A stretch of 33,788 nucleotides of DNA, from the NCBI GenBank assembly GCA_019192515.1, contig JAHCMM010000287.1:73-33860 (forward strand), written 5' to 3'. This stretch comes from Cyclobacteriaceae bacterium SS2 (lineage in GTDB: Bacteria > Bacteroidota > Bacteroidia > Cytophagales > Cyclobacteriaceae). Below are positions 1 to 9,392 of the stretch, in pieces. The translations under genes were made by a program, and so were the position numbers. Every line of letters starts with the position of its first letter. The first letter of the stretch is position 1. The notes under the pieces were generated by a model, which searched no databases, had not been told where the DNA came from, and saw nothing but the letters and a program-made list of their open reading frames with translations.

Positions 1-3000
1 TGACAGAAGGACCTGTCAGGCCCAAGCTCCAGGTTCGGTCGTCCATCCCCGATAAACACTGTGACTGTATCCGATGCACAGCCATCCGTATTGGATATGG
101 CTACATCTACGATGGCTGGTGCAGTAAAGGTCACCGATCGGGTAGTGTCCCCGGTTGACCAGTAATATCTCAGATCCGGTCTGTCCACATCCCACGCATT
201 GAGGGTAAGGCTGCCACCACACAGGGCAGTGTCTGAAGGTACCATGGGAAGCTCCGGAATGGTATAAACCGTAATCGTATCTCTAAAGATCGAGTCGACG
301 TCGCATCGGTTACGAAGGGTCAGTGTCACGATGTAGGTGGTGTCGTTTGTGTAAATGTGCGTGGTATCAGGATCGGTAGAGAAATCTGTTCCCGTTCCGT
401 CCCCGAAGTCCCAGGCGTATGTTTCGATAGAAGGATCTCGTCCTGCAGCTGTAAATGTTGTCGGCTGACCCACACAGGCCGTGGTAATACTCATGCCCGG
501 AGGAGGTGGTGTCATCCCCTGAAACTGTACGAAATTCGGGAGCCCCAGTCGACTGATCCTGCCAGCCAGGTTGAAGCCGGTTGCCAATACAGAGGCACCA
601 TTGTCATTCCCATCCGGTGTCTGGATGGTCAGTAGATCCGGACTATTGTCAATAGCGCCGTAGATCACACCATCAGGTCCGGTTTGGAGTGCACCCAATA
701 CACCTCCCTGACCTCCATAGTCAAATTTGGAAGCTTCGATATCCGCTACCTCCGTTGGTCTGCCCAAACTATCGAGGTCGAACTGCATCAGTTTTGAACC
801 ACCACCGATCGTGGAGACATATAAGCGGTTTCCACCCGCTGAAATTTCGATGCCATATGCCTGGCTACCGACTGGTTCACCAATATCAATGGTTCGCCCG
901 TTTGTGATCACACCCGTCGCAAAGTCATAATCACAAATCTCCACTCCATTCAAAGAACTGCTACCACTGGCGGTAGCGATGATGCCGGCCGCAGGAGATA
1001 TTTTCATATATCCCCGGCCCGTAAGCTGATCCTGGTAGGGATCATTTTCCCCGGCAACAGACCAGATAGCGGCGGAGATCCCCTCAGCGATAATCTGATA
1101 GGCCCGGAAAACGTTGTTTCCAAATTCATGTGAGATCACCAGGCTGTTAGCCGTGAACCCTGAGGCAGTCAATCGTTCTGTCATATCATTTGCCAGTACA
1201 TTGTTCTTGCTGATGACTTCACCGCGAGCAGTATCTCCCTTTAAATCCACGATGGAATACTTGAGCTGATACTCAAAATCACCATACACTTCTTCGGTGG
1301 TAAATATCCAGTATAGCGTGGCATCGTCAGCAAATGGGATGATGATGGCGGATTGCGCCGCCGTATTTTCCCCACCTATGTTCGTGCCATTGAGCATTAC
1401 ATTGTGTTCCTTGTTCCAGACCGTGACCCCATCCGTATAGAAGAGCAATTGACCGCCAATATCTGATATCGTCGCGCACCCCTCGGGCGAGAGCATCATA
1501 TTGGCATCCGCGAGGGGCGTCGGGGGTGCCGTATTGAAGTCTATCCCCGCCATTTCTCCAAAATACCACTGATTGGCTACCTGGTTGGCTACTCCGTATT
1601 CTGTTACCACAATGTCATCAAACACTGTACATCCATTGGGCCCCGTCACCTCTACCCAATATGTTCCGGCAGTATCAATGGTGATGATTTGGGAAGTTTC
1701 CCCGGTACTCCACACATACCTGATGCCTCCTGCCCCGGCATCCAGGTCCAGGGTTTCGTCCACGCATATGGTGGTGTCATTTCCCAGGTCAACAGTGAAA
1801 GAGCTGTCAGGAATGTCAATCGGCATGACGATGGTATCGGCCCGACCGTTTAGGCCTACGATGAGTGATACAAAACTTCCCCCGGCAGCCATAAATTCAT
1901 GTACGGGCGAAACAGCTGTAGAAGTGGTCCCATCCCCAAAATCCCAGAAATAGCTGGTGGGTATTGGCCTTACAAAAGGCACAAATTTCGTGGCATTCAT
2001 GAAACAGCTGTCATAATAAGTAAAGTTTATCGAGTCAAAAGCTGGCATAAACTCAGGTGCAAATGCAGGAAACTGTCGTCCGTTAAAATCTTCGTCAAAT
2101 ACAAGGCTGTCATACACCGTGAGTGCTGCTACACTATCTGCAAAGTCGATACGTCCGAGCCTAAAAGGTCCCCCGTTGGTTAGCTGATACAGGTGATAGA
2201 TCTTGTCGTCGATACCCCGTTTCAACCCCCAGCTTCTGTTGAAGGAATAGGGAAGAATATTATTCACCGCCGCTAATGTATCCTGGGTGTCATATTGGTA
2301 GAGTTCACCTGGATTAGTGCCATCACCATTTCGGGAGAGATAAAGCTTGGTGCCATCGGCTGACCATTCCAGGTCATAGACCACATCCGGTCCGCTATCG
2401 GGAAATCCGGTATTCAATACTCTCCTGTTGAATGTAAGTGTACCTGTGCCACGATCAAAATCCAGTAGCTGGATATTTCTGTTGGCTGCCCGGCTGGCAA
2501 CTGCCAGTGTAGATGAATTAGGATGGAAGGCAAAAGCCGATGCCTCAAAGCCAGGTACTGTTACATTCACAAAGTTGAATGTTTGCGTGGCACCAACACC
2601 TCCTGGATTAATTTCTGTTACGTGGAAGTCGAAGGTGGTCCTGTTTTGAGTAATTAACCAGTAAGTGTCAAAATCCCGGCCCTCAATGATGATCATGGCT
2701 TCAGATGGATCGGTGAGCCCCGTAGGCTGATTTGCCTGGGTAAGATCTCCGAGAGGGTACTGGGCTACTGTGCTGTTTCCCACGATGGAAGCGTCCACCA
2801 CACTGTATTGTATTTCATTTGGGCCTGTGCTTCCAGGGTTGGTGAAAAAGTAATATCTGTTCGTGCCGTCTGGGAAGGGGGAGGTAACCACGGGCTGATT
2901 GATAGATGAGTTTCCATTAAGGGTGGTGCCCCCGGCTATGGTAGGCAGCAGCTGATGTGAGGCGTCATAAATTCTTTGGCCATCGCTGTAAAACATGAGA

Positions 3001-3218
3001 TTACCGGTGATATGATTACTGACAACCCCTGATCCACCAGTACCGAATACAGGGTTTTGAAAGTCGAAAGACTCAGGATCGCGACCATTTTTATCAAAAA
3101 TGAAATGCTGGTCAGAGTTACCAAAATACCATTGAGTCTCTACGATGTCCTGAGAAAAGAGGGTCTGGGAGGCGAAAAGTCCCAAAATAAAAATTACACC
3201 TGAATAAAATTTTGACAT
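1..3218 (-). CDS. Large secreted multidomain protein (PKD / beta-propeller-like / SprB-like Ig modules), 3'-truncated by the window edge
   Basis: Read by hand on the minus strand from ATG at 3218: MSKFYSGVIFILGLFASQTLFSQDIVETQWYFGNSDQHFIFDKNG... Open to position 1 with no stop, so absent from the ORF track. Signal peptide; PKD motifs YFWDFGDGTTS and YAWDFGDGTGTDFS; SprB-like motifs YVWSTGETSQ...GPNGC and YYWSTGDTTR...TDGC. Confidence 0.88.
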   Translation of the reverse strand, partial: MSKFYSGVIFILGLFASQTLFSQDIVETQWYFGNSDQHFIFDKNGRDPESFDFQNPVFGTGGSGVVSNHITGNLMFYSDGQRIYDASHQLLPTIAGGTTLNGNSSINQPVVTSPFPDGTNRYYFFTNPGSTGPNEIQYSVVDASIVGNSTVAQYPLGDLTQANQPTGLTDPSEAMIIIEGRDFDTYWLITQNRTTFDFHVTEINPGGVGATQTFNFVNVTVPGFEASAFAFHPNSSTLAVASRAANRNIQLLDFDRGTGTLTFNRRVLNTGFPDSGPDVVYDLEWSADGTKLYLSRNGDGTNPGELYQYDTQDTLAAVNNILPYSFNRSWGLKRGIDDKIYHLYQLTNGGPFRLGRIDFADSVAALTVYDSLVFDEDFNGRQFPAFAPEFMPAFDSINFTYYDSCFMNATKFVPFVRPIPTSYFWDFGDGTTSTAVSPVHEFMAAGGSFVSLIVGLNGRADTIVMPIDIPDSSFTVDLGNDTTICVDETLDLDAGAGGIRYVWSTGETSQIITIDTAGTYWVEVTGPNGCTVFDDIVVTEYGVANQVANQWYFGEMAGIDFNTAPPTPLADANMMLSPEGCATISDIGGQLLFYTDGVTVWNKEHNVMLNGTNIGGENTAAQSAIIIPFADDATLYWIFTTEEVYGDFEYQLKYSIVDLKGDTARGEVISKNNVLANDMTERLTASGFTANSLVISHEFGNNVFRAYQIIAEGISAAIWSVAGENDPYQDQLTGRGYMKISPAAGIIATASGSSSLNGVEICDYDFATGVITNGRTIDIGEPVGSQAYGIEISAGGNRLYVSTIGGGSKLMQFDLDSLGRPTEVADIEASKFDYGGQGGVLGALQTGPDGVIYGAIDNSPDLLTIQTPDGNDNGASVLATGFNLAGRISRLGLPNFVQFQGMTPPPPGMSITTACVGQPTTFTAAGRDPSIETYAWDFGDGTGTDFSTDPDTTHIYTNDTTYIVTLTLRNRCDVDSIFRDTITVYTIPELPMVPSDTALCGGSLTLNAWDVDRPDLRYYWSTGDTTRSVTFTAPAIVDVAISNTDGCASDTVTVFIGDGRPNLELGPDRSFC

Positions 3219-3239
3219 ATAATCCTTAAAACATCTCCA

Positions 3240-3270
3240 CCAATATACTTGTTCAACACATTAAACAAAA
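3240..3270 (-). promoter_or_regulatory. Putative Bacteroidota-type promoter for the 1-3218 CDS
   Basis: Minus strand reads TTTTG-N18-TATATTGG, close to the TTTG/TAnnTTTG consensus, 22 nt upstream of the ATG. Confidence 0.3.
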
Positions 3271-3347
3271 TTAAGGTAAAATACTAACGCCCTAATTTTC
3301 GTTACATTACGTAGTTTAGCAGTTTTATTGGACAATTAATACTCCAG

Positions 3348-4415
3348 TTGAATAGATCAAACAGGTTATACCAATTAGCTTCAGGCTGTGTCTCCTTTTG
3401 GGTGGTGGTTTTTTCGCTTGTGAATATAAATAATTTACAGGCACAGGACCCACAATTTTCACAGTATTATGCAGCACCCATGTACCTCAATCCGGGATTG
3501 GTAGGGATCAACCAAAAAGGACGGGCGGGAATCAACTACCGCAACCAGTGGCCTTCCATCGCCGCGAACTTCGAAACCTATTCCTTTACCATGGAGTACA
3601 ACTGGGAAGATTACTTCAGCAGTGCGGGGATCATCGTCAATACAGACAGAGAGGGCATTGCCGGATTACAATCAACGAGTGTAGGGCTGCAGTATGCCTA
3701 CCAGGTGAGATTGAATTACCGATGGACCTTCCGGCCGGGGATTGAATTTTCATACTACTGGAGAGACATCAACTTTGATCAGCTCACCTTTGGCGATCAG
3801 TTTGACCAGACCGGGCAGGTACGACCTGTTACCGGTGAAACGTTTGATACTGGTTTGAATGCAAGATTTTTTGATATGGCCCTTGGAGGGGTTGTTTTCA
3901 ATCCTAATGCCTGGTTTGGATATGCCATGCACCATGTGTTGGAGCCCAATCAGTCTATCGCCGGTGGAGATTCTCCGCTACCCAGGCGCATTAGCATCCA
4001 TGGAGGTTATAAAATACCTTTTACAGCCATCAACAAGCGTGCTACTTTGAATCCCGAAGGGAGGGAACGTAGTATGACCCCTTCTGTAAATTACCGGATA
4101 CAAGGGGAGTTTGACCAATTGGATCTGGGGCTGTATTTTACCCTGGAGCCAATCCTTTTAGGGACCTGGTATCGCGGGATCCCGATCCGAAACGTGGATG
4201 GAGTGGCCAACAGTGAATCGGTGATTTTTATGATTGGATTCAGTAAGAAAAACCTTACCATCGGTTATAGCTTCGATTACACCATTTCTGACCTGGGGAT
4301 CCAAAGTGGTGGTGCCCATGAAGTATCTATTGCCTACGCCTTTAGCCTGGCTGATCCCAGGAAGCCTCCAAAAAATGTGCGGGAGCTGAGCTGTCCGATA
4401 CCGTTTATCTTCTAA
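3348..4415 (+). CDS. PorP/SprF family type IX secretion system membrane protein
   Basis: QDPQFSQYYAAPMYLNPGLVGINQKGRAGINYRNQWPSI signature after a signal peptide; C-terminus RELSCPIPFIF. Start codon appears to be TTG; in-frame TAG upstream at 3312 and no ATG between. Confidence 0.92.
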   Translation: MNRSNRLYQLASGCVSFWVVVFSLVNINNLQAQDPQFSQYYAAPMYLNPGLVGINQKGRAGINYRNQWPSIAANFETYSFTMEYNWEDYFSSAGIIVNTDREGIAGLQSTSVGLQYAYQVRLNYRWTFRPGIEFSYYWRDINFDQLTFGDQFDQTGQVRPVTGETFDTGLNARFFDMALGGVVFNPNAWFGYAMHHVLEPNQSIAGGDSPLPRRISIHGGYKIPFTAINKRATLNPEGRERSMTPSVNYRIQGEFDQLDLGLYFTLEPILLGTWYRGIPIRNVDGVANSESVIFMIGFSKKNLTIGYSFDYTISDLGIQSGGAHEVSIAYAFSLADPRKPPKNVRELSCPIPFIF

Positions 4416-4451
4416 GAAAGCATTTCCCTTATCCTGTTAACTTTGCGCGTC

Positions 4452-5690
4452 ATGAACAACGAGGTGATATTGATTCTTATGCTGATTTTCGTATCGGCAG
4501 ATTTTGCGCTTGAGCGGATACTTTCTGTACTAAATGCTAAGAGTGGTAAAAAGCCCATCCCCAGGGCTCTGGAGGGTATTTATGACGAAGCAAAATATCA
4601 GAAGTCTCAGGATTATAACCAGACGGTTACACGGTTTGGCAATATCACCGCTACTTTGAGTTTTGTGATCACCATCGCAGCACTTTACTTTGGGTGGTTC
4701 GGATTACTGGATCAGTGGGTAAGGGGATTCTTCACCAATGAGATCCTGGTCTCCCTGGCTTTCTTCGGAGCTATATTCGTATTTTCTGAGGCGACAGGTA
4801 CACCGTTTTCGTATTACAAGAATTTTGTAATTGAAGAGAAATTCGGGTTCAACAAGATGACCATCCGTACGTTTTGGATGGATAAAATCAAAGGTTTGAT
4901 CATCACAGTTTTGATCGGGGGGGTGTTGATCGTAGCCCTGCTATACCTGGTGCAAATCATGGGAGAGGGCTTTTGGGTTTATTTCTGGGTGATTATCACG
5001 GCTTTTGTCCTGTTTATGAATGTGTTTTATACCTCGTGGATACTGCCTTTGTTCAACAAGCTGACCCCAATGGAGGACGGAGAGCTTTATCAATCCATCA
5101 AAGGGTATAGCGAAAAGGTGAATTTCCCGCTCAGCAACATCTTTGTGATGGACGGGTCCAAGCGATCCAGCAAGGGGAATGCCTTTTTCAGTGGTTTTGG
5201 GAAGCGCAAAAAGGTCGTGCTGTTCGATACACTTATTGAGAAGCATACGGTGGAGGAGCTCACAGCTGTGTTTGCGCATGAGGTTGGTCATTTCAAGAAA
5301 AAGCACATTGTGTATTCAACAATCGTCAGTATCCTGACTACGGGGCTGATGCTTTATCTGCTGTCACTGATGATCGATAACCAGGAAGTGAGCATCGCCA
5401 TGGGTGGGTCGGTATCAGCGATCCATCTCAACATTCTGGCGTTTGGGATTTTGTTCACGCCTGTTTCCAGGATCCTTGGCATCCTGAGTAACCTCCAAAG
5501 CCGAAAATACGAGTATGAAGCCGATCGCTATGCTGATGATACCTATGATGGTAAACCTCTGATCACGGCCCTGAAAACCATGAGCAGCGACCACCTGACA
5601 AACCTTACACCGCACCCGGCTTATGTGTTTCTACATTATTCTCATCCTACTTTATTGCAAAGGATGGAGGCACTAGAAGGTAAAAAGTAA
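4452..5690 (+). CDS. M48 family (Ste24/CAAX protease-like) membrane metallopeptidase
   Basis: Multiple hydrophobic segments; HEXXH in AVFAHEVGHFKKKH; downstream SRKYEYEADRYA. The track starts at TTG 4443, but ATG at 4452 is in frame and more likely. Confidence 0.92.
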   Translation: MNNEVILILMLIFVSADFALERILSVLNAKSGKKPIPRALEGIYDEAKYQKSQDYNQTVTRFGNITATLSFVITIAALYFGWFGLLDQWVRGFFTNEILVSLAFFGAIFVFSEATGTPFSYYKNFVIEEKFGFNKMTIRTFWMDKIKGLIITVLIGGVLIVALLYLVQIMGEGFWVYFWVIITAFVLFMNVFYTSWILPLFNKLTPMEDGELYQSIKGYSEKVNFPLSNIFVMDGSKRSSKGNAFFSGFGKRKKVVLFDTLIEKHTVEELTAVFAHEVGHFKKKHIVYSTIVSILTTGLMLYLLSLMIDNQEVSIAMGGSVSAIHLNILAFGILFTPVSRILGILSNLQSRKYEYEADRYADDTYDGKPLITALKTMSSDHLTNLTPHPAYVFLHYSHPTLLQRMEALEGKK

Positions 5691-5703
5691 AGTAGAACCA
5701 TCA

Positions 5704-6086
5704 AGCTTCATATCGGTGTTGTCACCGACAATTAGGCATGCCTTCAAAAGTTGGTATTAAGAGAACCATCAAGCCATAAGGTAATTTAGACTTCAATTCT
5801 CGCCTGCAGGGTTAAGCCAAACTCTCTATAAAGCCCAATTCACCATCAAGAAATTGTATTATTCTATTAAGAATAATACTATGATACAGTAGTGTTCGTC
5901 CAGTGTAGCTCCACACTTCCTCCACACTAGCTCCACACTTCTTCCACACCCCCTGTAGTAAGGGTTTCAATTGCATCTAAATAATATAGAGCTTCATGTC
6001 GGTGTCGCACCAACAAATAAGCGTGCATTCAAAGTTGGATATTAAGAAAACCATTGGGGCATTAAGGAATTAGACTTCACTTCTCG
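5704..6086. repeat. Pair of diverged ~97-bp direct intergenic repeats (5704-5802 and 5990-6086)
   Basis: AGCTTCATATCGGTGTTGTCACCGACAATTAGGCATGCCTTCAAAAGTTGG-TATTAAGAGAACCATC...TTAGACTTCAATTCTCG versus AGCTTCATGTCGGTGTCGCACCAACAAATAAGCGTGCATTCAAAGTTGGATATTAAGAAAACCATT...TTAGACTTCACTTCTCG; co-linear with small indels. Confidence 0.8.
5907..5950. repeat. 22-bp tandem duplication
   Basis: AGCTCCACACTTCCTCCACACT followed directly by AGCTCCACACTTCTTCCACACC (2 mismatches). Confidence 0.85.
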
Positions 6087-6212
6087 TTCTATCACTTGTG
6101 ACGGTCAAAAGAAATCATTACTTTAATCCTTAGGTAAGAATGGACAGATATATCCATTGAGATGTTACCATTTAATATTAAGCAATCCACTCACAATTAA
6201 CCGCATAACCAA

Positions 6213-6659
6213 ATGAAATCCGTATTGATCATCTTACTAATATTTGTTGTATCCAGCTATAACATCCTCGGTCAGGAGCAAAACGAATCAAAAGAGCTCA
6301 AGCCAGATGTTTATATCGACGGAGAAATGTATAACTACAAGATATTTGAGCTGTTGGATCTGGAAAAGATCGAGTCTGTCAGCGTATTGAACAGAGAAGA
6401 GGCACTGGAAAAATACGGCGCTGAAAATGGTGTGATTCTGGTAAAGACCAGACTAGTTGAATTGGAGGCTGGGGAGCGTAGTGGTGCTAGCTCGGAAAAG
6501 CATCTTATCATCATCGATGGTGAAGTTGCCGATAGCGATGATTTGATCATTTTGAATCGCAAGGATGTAAAGTCTGTCAGGGTATTGAAGGGGCAGGAAT
6601 CCAAAGAAAAATACAATGCCCCGAATGGGGTTGTGATTATTACAACCAAAAAGAAGTGA
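6213..6659 (+). CDS. Small secreted protein with two tandem TonB-receptor plug-like repeats
   Basis: Signal peptide; repeat 1 VYIDGEMYNYKIFELLDLEKIESVSVLNREEALEKYGAENGVILVKTR; repeat 2 LIIIDGEVADSDDLIILNRKDVKSVRVLKGQESKEKYNAPNGVVIITTKKK. Confidence 0.85.
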   Translation: MKSVLIILLIFVVSSYNILGQEQNESKELKPDVYIDGEMYNYKIFELLDLEKIESVSVLNREEALEKYGAENGVILVKTRLVELEAGERSGASSEKHLIIIDGEVADSDDLIILNRKDVKSVRVLKGQESKEKYNAPNGVVIITTKKK

Positions 6660-6676
6660 TGGCATAAATCAGGAGC

Positions 6677-7741
6677 CTACAGAAAATCAATCTCTGCCCT
6701 GAAAGGGAACTTCATCAGGAATTTGTGAGCATCATTCACATTCATCTCCTTCTTGATGATCCTAAAGAGGGTTTCTGTGATCGGACAGCGTACTTTGTAA
6801 GTAATAGACAATGCGTGGATGATCTCAATGGTCTTGATTCCCTCGGCAACCTCTTCCATGCTGTTGATGATATCATCAATATCTTCTCCCTGTGCGAGTC
6901 GATAGCCGACGGAATAGTTTCTACTCAGGTTACTACCTGCTGTGGCAATCAGGTCACCGACACCAGCCAATCCTAAAAAGGCACTGGCATTTCCCCCAAG
7001 TGCCGTCCCGATGTGCACCATCTCCACCAGTCCACGGCTGATAAACAGTGCGCTGGCATTGGCACCAAGTCCAAGTCCGGCGATGGTACCTGCACCCACA
7101 GCGATGATGTTTTTCAGCACCCCACAGAGTTCTATTCCAATGAGGTCGTTGCTACCATAGATAAGAAACCGGTCGTTTTTCAGCAGCTGCTCACCCATCT
7201 TGATCACCTCGTCGAAATGGCTGGCTACTACAGTAGCTGCAGGTTTCTTTTCGCTAATCTCACGAGCCAGGTTAGGTCCTGCCAGGCAGCCCACCCGCAC
7301 TACCTGGCTTTCTTCCTGGATCACCTCGCTCATCGTCTTCACGTGCTCACGGGTCAGTGGATTTCTGGAGTTGATCTTTTCACTCTGCACCATCTCAAGG
7401 TCCAGACCTTTGGTGCCATGGATCAGGATGTGATAGGGCCTTAAGAAAGGGCTCATCTTGCGCATCATGTCCCGGAAATTGGCCGAAGGGATGATGGGAA
7501 AAATCACATTACATGACTTAGTCACCTTCTCAATGTCGTTGGTGACCTCGACCAGATCATCCAGCTTCTGACCGCTTGACATCCGTTCCCGCTGAAACTT
7601 CTCTGCGCGCTCCGGTGTACGGGCATAGAGGAGGACTGGGTTTTTCTTCTCGGCCAGCAAATTAGCCATGGCAGTGCCAAAGCTTCCTGCTCCTATTACG
7701 CCTACAGGCTGATTAGATGTAGTTTTCGAGACCATAACCAT
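6677..7741 (-). CDS. gpsA: NAD(P)H-dependent glycerol-3-phosphate dehydrogenase
   Basis: N-terminal Rossmann motif VGVIGAGSFGTAMANLLAEKK, GxKGLD (HGTKGLDLEM), LAGPNLAREI, ALKN-type GVLKNIIAVGAG, AGVGDLIATAGSNLSRNYSVGYRLAQG. Confidence 0.95.
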   Translation of the reverse strand: MVMVSKTTSNQPVGVIGAGSFGTAMANLLAEKKNPVLLYARTPERAEKFQRERMSSGQKLDDLVEVTNDIEKVTKSCNVIFPIIPSANFRDMMRKMSPFLRPYHILIHGTKGLDLEMVQSEKINSRNPLTREHVKTMSEVIQEESQVVRVGCLAGPNLAREISEKKPAATVVASHFDEVIKMGEQLLKNDRFLIYGSNDLIGIELCGVLKNIIAVGAGTIAGLGLGANASALFISRGLVEMVHIGTALGGNASAFLGLAGVGDLIATAGSNLSRNYSVGYRLAQGEDIDDIINSMEEVAEGIKTIEIIHALSITYKVRCPITETLFRIIKKEMNVNDAHKFLMKFPFRAEIDFL

Positions 7742-9389
7742 CCATCCTGTTGTGATAGTAATATAAAGTATTCATGTTCTGAATCACGATCTTCCCATTC
7801 TTTAGTACAAGAGGTCTTTGGGCATGATAGAGCCCCACATTTTCTACTCCCAGTTTGATGACCTGATCTGCCTTCTTTTTCATGTGCCCTGCCACACTTA
7901 CTTTGCCTTCCTTGTTCAGCTTCATCACTTTTTTTCTGAGCTTTTTGAAAGCTTCTTTAAACTCTTCATAATCAAGTACGAGATCTTCATCAGGTATTCT
8001 CAACAGGTTATAAAGGTCCAGCTTGGCATTTTTCCTTTCCATCATCTTAAAGGCTGTAAACGCTACCAAATGACTGGCAAAGACCCGGTTGTATTTGTGG
8101 TACTCCTCTACTATGCGTCTGGAGAGGATCCGCACATATTCCTCTTCCCTTTGCGAATCAATGGTGATTTGGCCATTTGAGATAAAATAATCTACGGTAT
8201 CAATAGGGTTGCCATTGGCATCATAGCTGTTGCCCTGGTCATCCACGTAGTTGCCCAGGATGTCCATTCCTTTGCCGATGCTGACAGAAATGTCCGATCC
8301 CTTAGTGAAAAACTTAAACAGAAATGAGGCAATCTTGTAGGAGGAGGAAAACTCGTCACTCTCCTGGTAATATCGTTCCTGACCGGTTCTTTTCAGGTGC
8401 TCATTGATCAATGCCGGTGCTTCCAGCGTAAAGTTGTAATTGATCACTACCGGTACAATAAAGATCTTGGAAGCTTTTCTCGCATCTTTAGCTTGCTGAT
8501 AAAGAATGCGTTGAGCTTCGATAGTGGTGCTGAGCAGACCAAGCTTCAGCCTTTTTTCTATATGCCCCGACCTCGACCTGGTTCCCCCGGGAAAGAAAAG
8601 GCTGTGACAGCCCCTTCGCAACGCCATGCTGGAATACGTCTTAAGCGTCTCCAGGTAAACAGGGTTTTTCTTTCGTCTGTCTACCTTATAAGCTCCCAGG
8701 CTATTCATAAAATAGGCAAAGATCTTGATATTGAAGAGGTTGAGGCCGGCTCCGTAGATAAAGGCCGGTAATCCCAAAAACTGGATCACCCAGCCAATCA
8801 GGATAGAATCCAGGTTACTGAAATGTGTGGGTACCATCACCACGGTGCCCTGACGCGCCAGGTTTCGGATGTGTTCTGTTTCTCCCACGATATGGATCTT
8901 ATCATCCAGATCAAGCTGACGGCTGAAAAGCGAGGTCAGTCCTTTCACGCGGGTAGCATTCAGAAGCCTTGCAAAGCCAAACGTCACTACTGTACGGGCA
9001 AACCTGTAGGAGTTTTTCTTGAAGTTACCTGATATCTCTTCAGCGTATCTTTGTATGATCTCCATCAGGATCTTTTCTTCTTCATTCCTGGCCTCTTCGG
9101 GCTCCATGGTGCTGCTATCCAGCAACCGCTGCTGCATTTTGTTCCAGAAGGGCTTTTCATCTCTGGGATCTACCCGCCACGGGTTAGCCCGGATCCGGGC
9201 TTTCTCCCTGTAGATCGTCATCTCCACCTCTTCCCGAAGTGATCTGCCTTTGGTAATGCCCTTTAATGCTTCGAAGGATTCGGCAGAAACTTCTTCAATG
9301 AATTTTTTACGATCCCTTGAAAGCTGAACGATAGGCCATTGCTTCGTCTTGGGAATAATTTCACTGTATCGGACTTTTTCTTTCCTCAT
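7713..9389 (-). CDS. Glycerolipid acyltransferase (PlsB/PlsC-type glycerol-3-phosphate or 1-acyl-G3P acyltransferase)
   Basis: HX4D-type motif VPTHFSNLDSILIGW, FFPGGTRSRSG, FIVPVVINYNF; overlaps gpsA by 29 bp. Confidence 0.85.
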   Translation of the reverse strand: MRKEKVRYSEIIPKTKQWPIVQLSRDRKKFIEEVSAESFEALKGITKGRSLREEVEMTIYREKARIRANPWRVDPRDEKPFWNKMQQRLLDSSTMEPEEARNEEEKILMEIIQRYAEEISGNFKKNSYRFARTVVTFGFARLLNATRVKGLTSLFSRQLDLDDKIHIVGETEHIRNLARQGTVVMVPTHFSNLDSILIGWVIQFLGLPAFIYGAGLNLFNIKIFAYFMNSLGAYKVDRRKKNPVYLETLKTYSSMALRRGCHSLFFPGGTRSRSGHIEKRLKLGLLSTTIEAQRILYQQAKDARKASKIFIVPVVINYNFTLEAPALINEHLKRTGQERYYQESDEFSSSYKIASFLFKFFTKGSDISVSIGKGMDILGNYVDDQGNSYDANGNPIDTVDYFISNGQITIDSQREEEYVRILSRRIVEEYHKYNRVFASHLVAFTAFKMMERKNAKLDLYNLLRIPDEDLVLDYEEFKEAFKKLRKKVMKLNKEGKVSVAGHMKKKADQVIKLGVENVGLYHAQRPLVLKNGKIVIQNMNTLYYYHNRMDGYGLENYI

Positions 9390-9392
9390 TTA

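Noticed and set aside
357-2649. Plus-strand ORFs in the track at 357-635, 689-907, 727-930, 1573-1953, 1899-2183, 2428-2649
   Set aside because: All lie antisense to the continuous minus-strand CDS 1-3218 and their translations show no family-like motifs; they are shadow ORFs.
5907-5950. Possible CRISPR array
   Set aside because: Only two adjacent 22-bp units with no spacers and no cas genes in the window; a tandem duplication.
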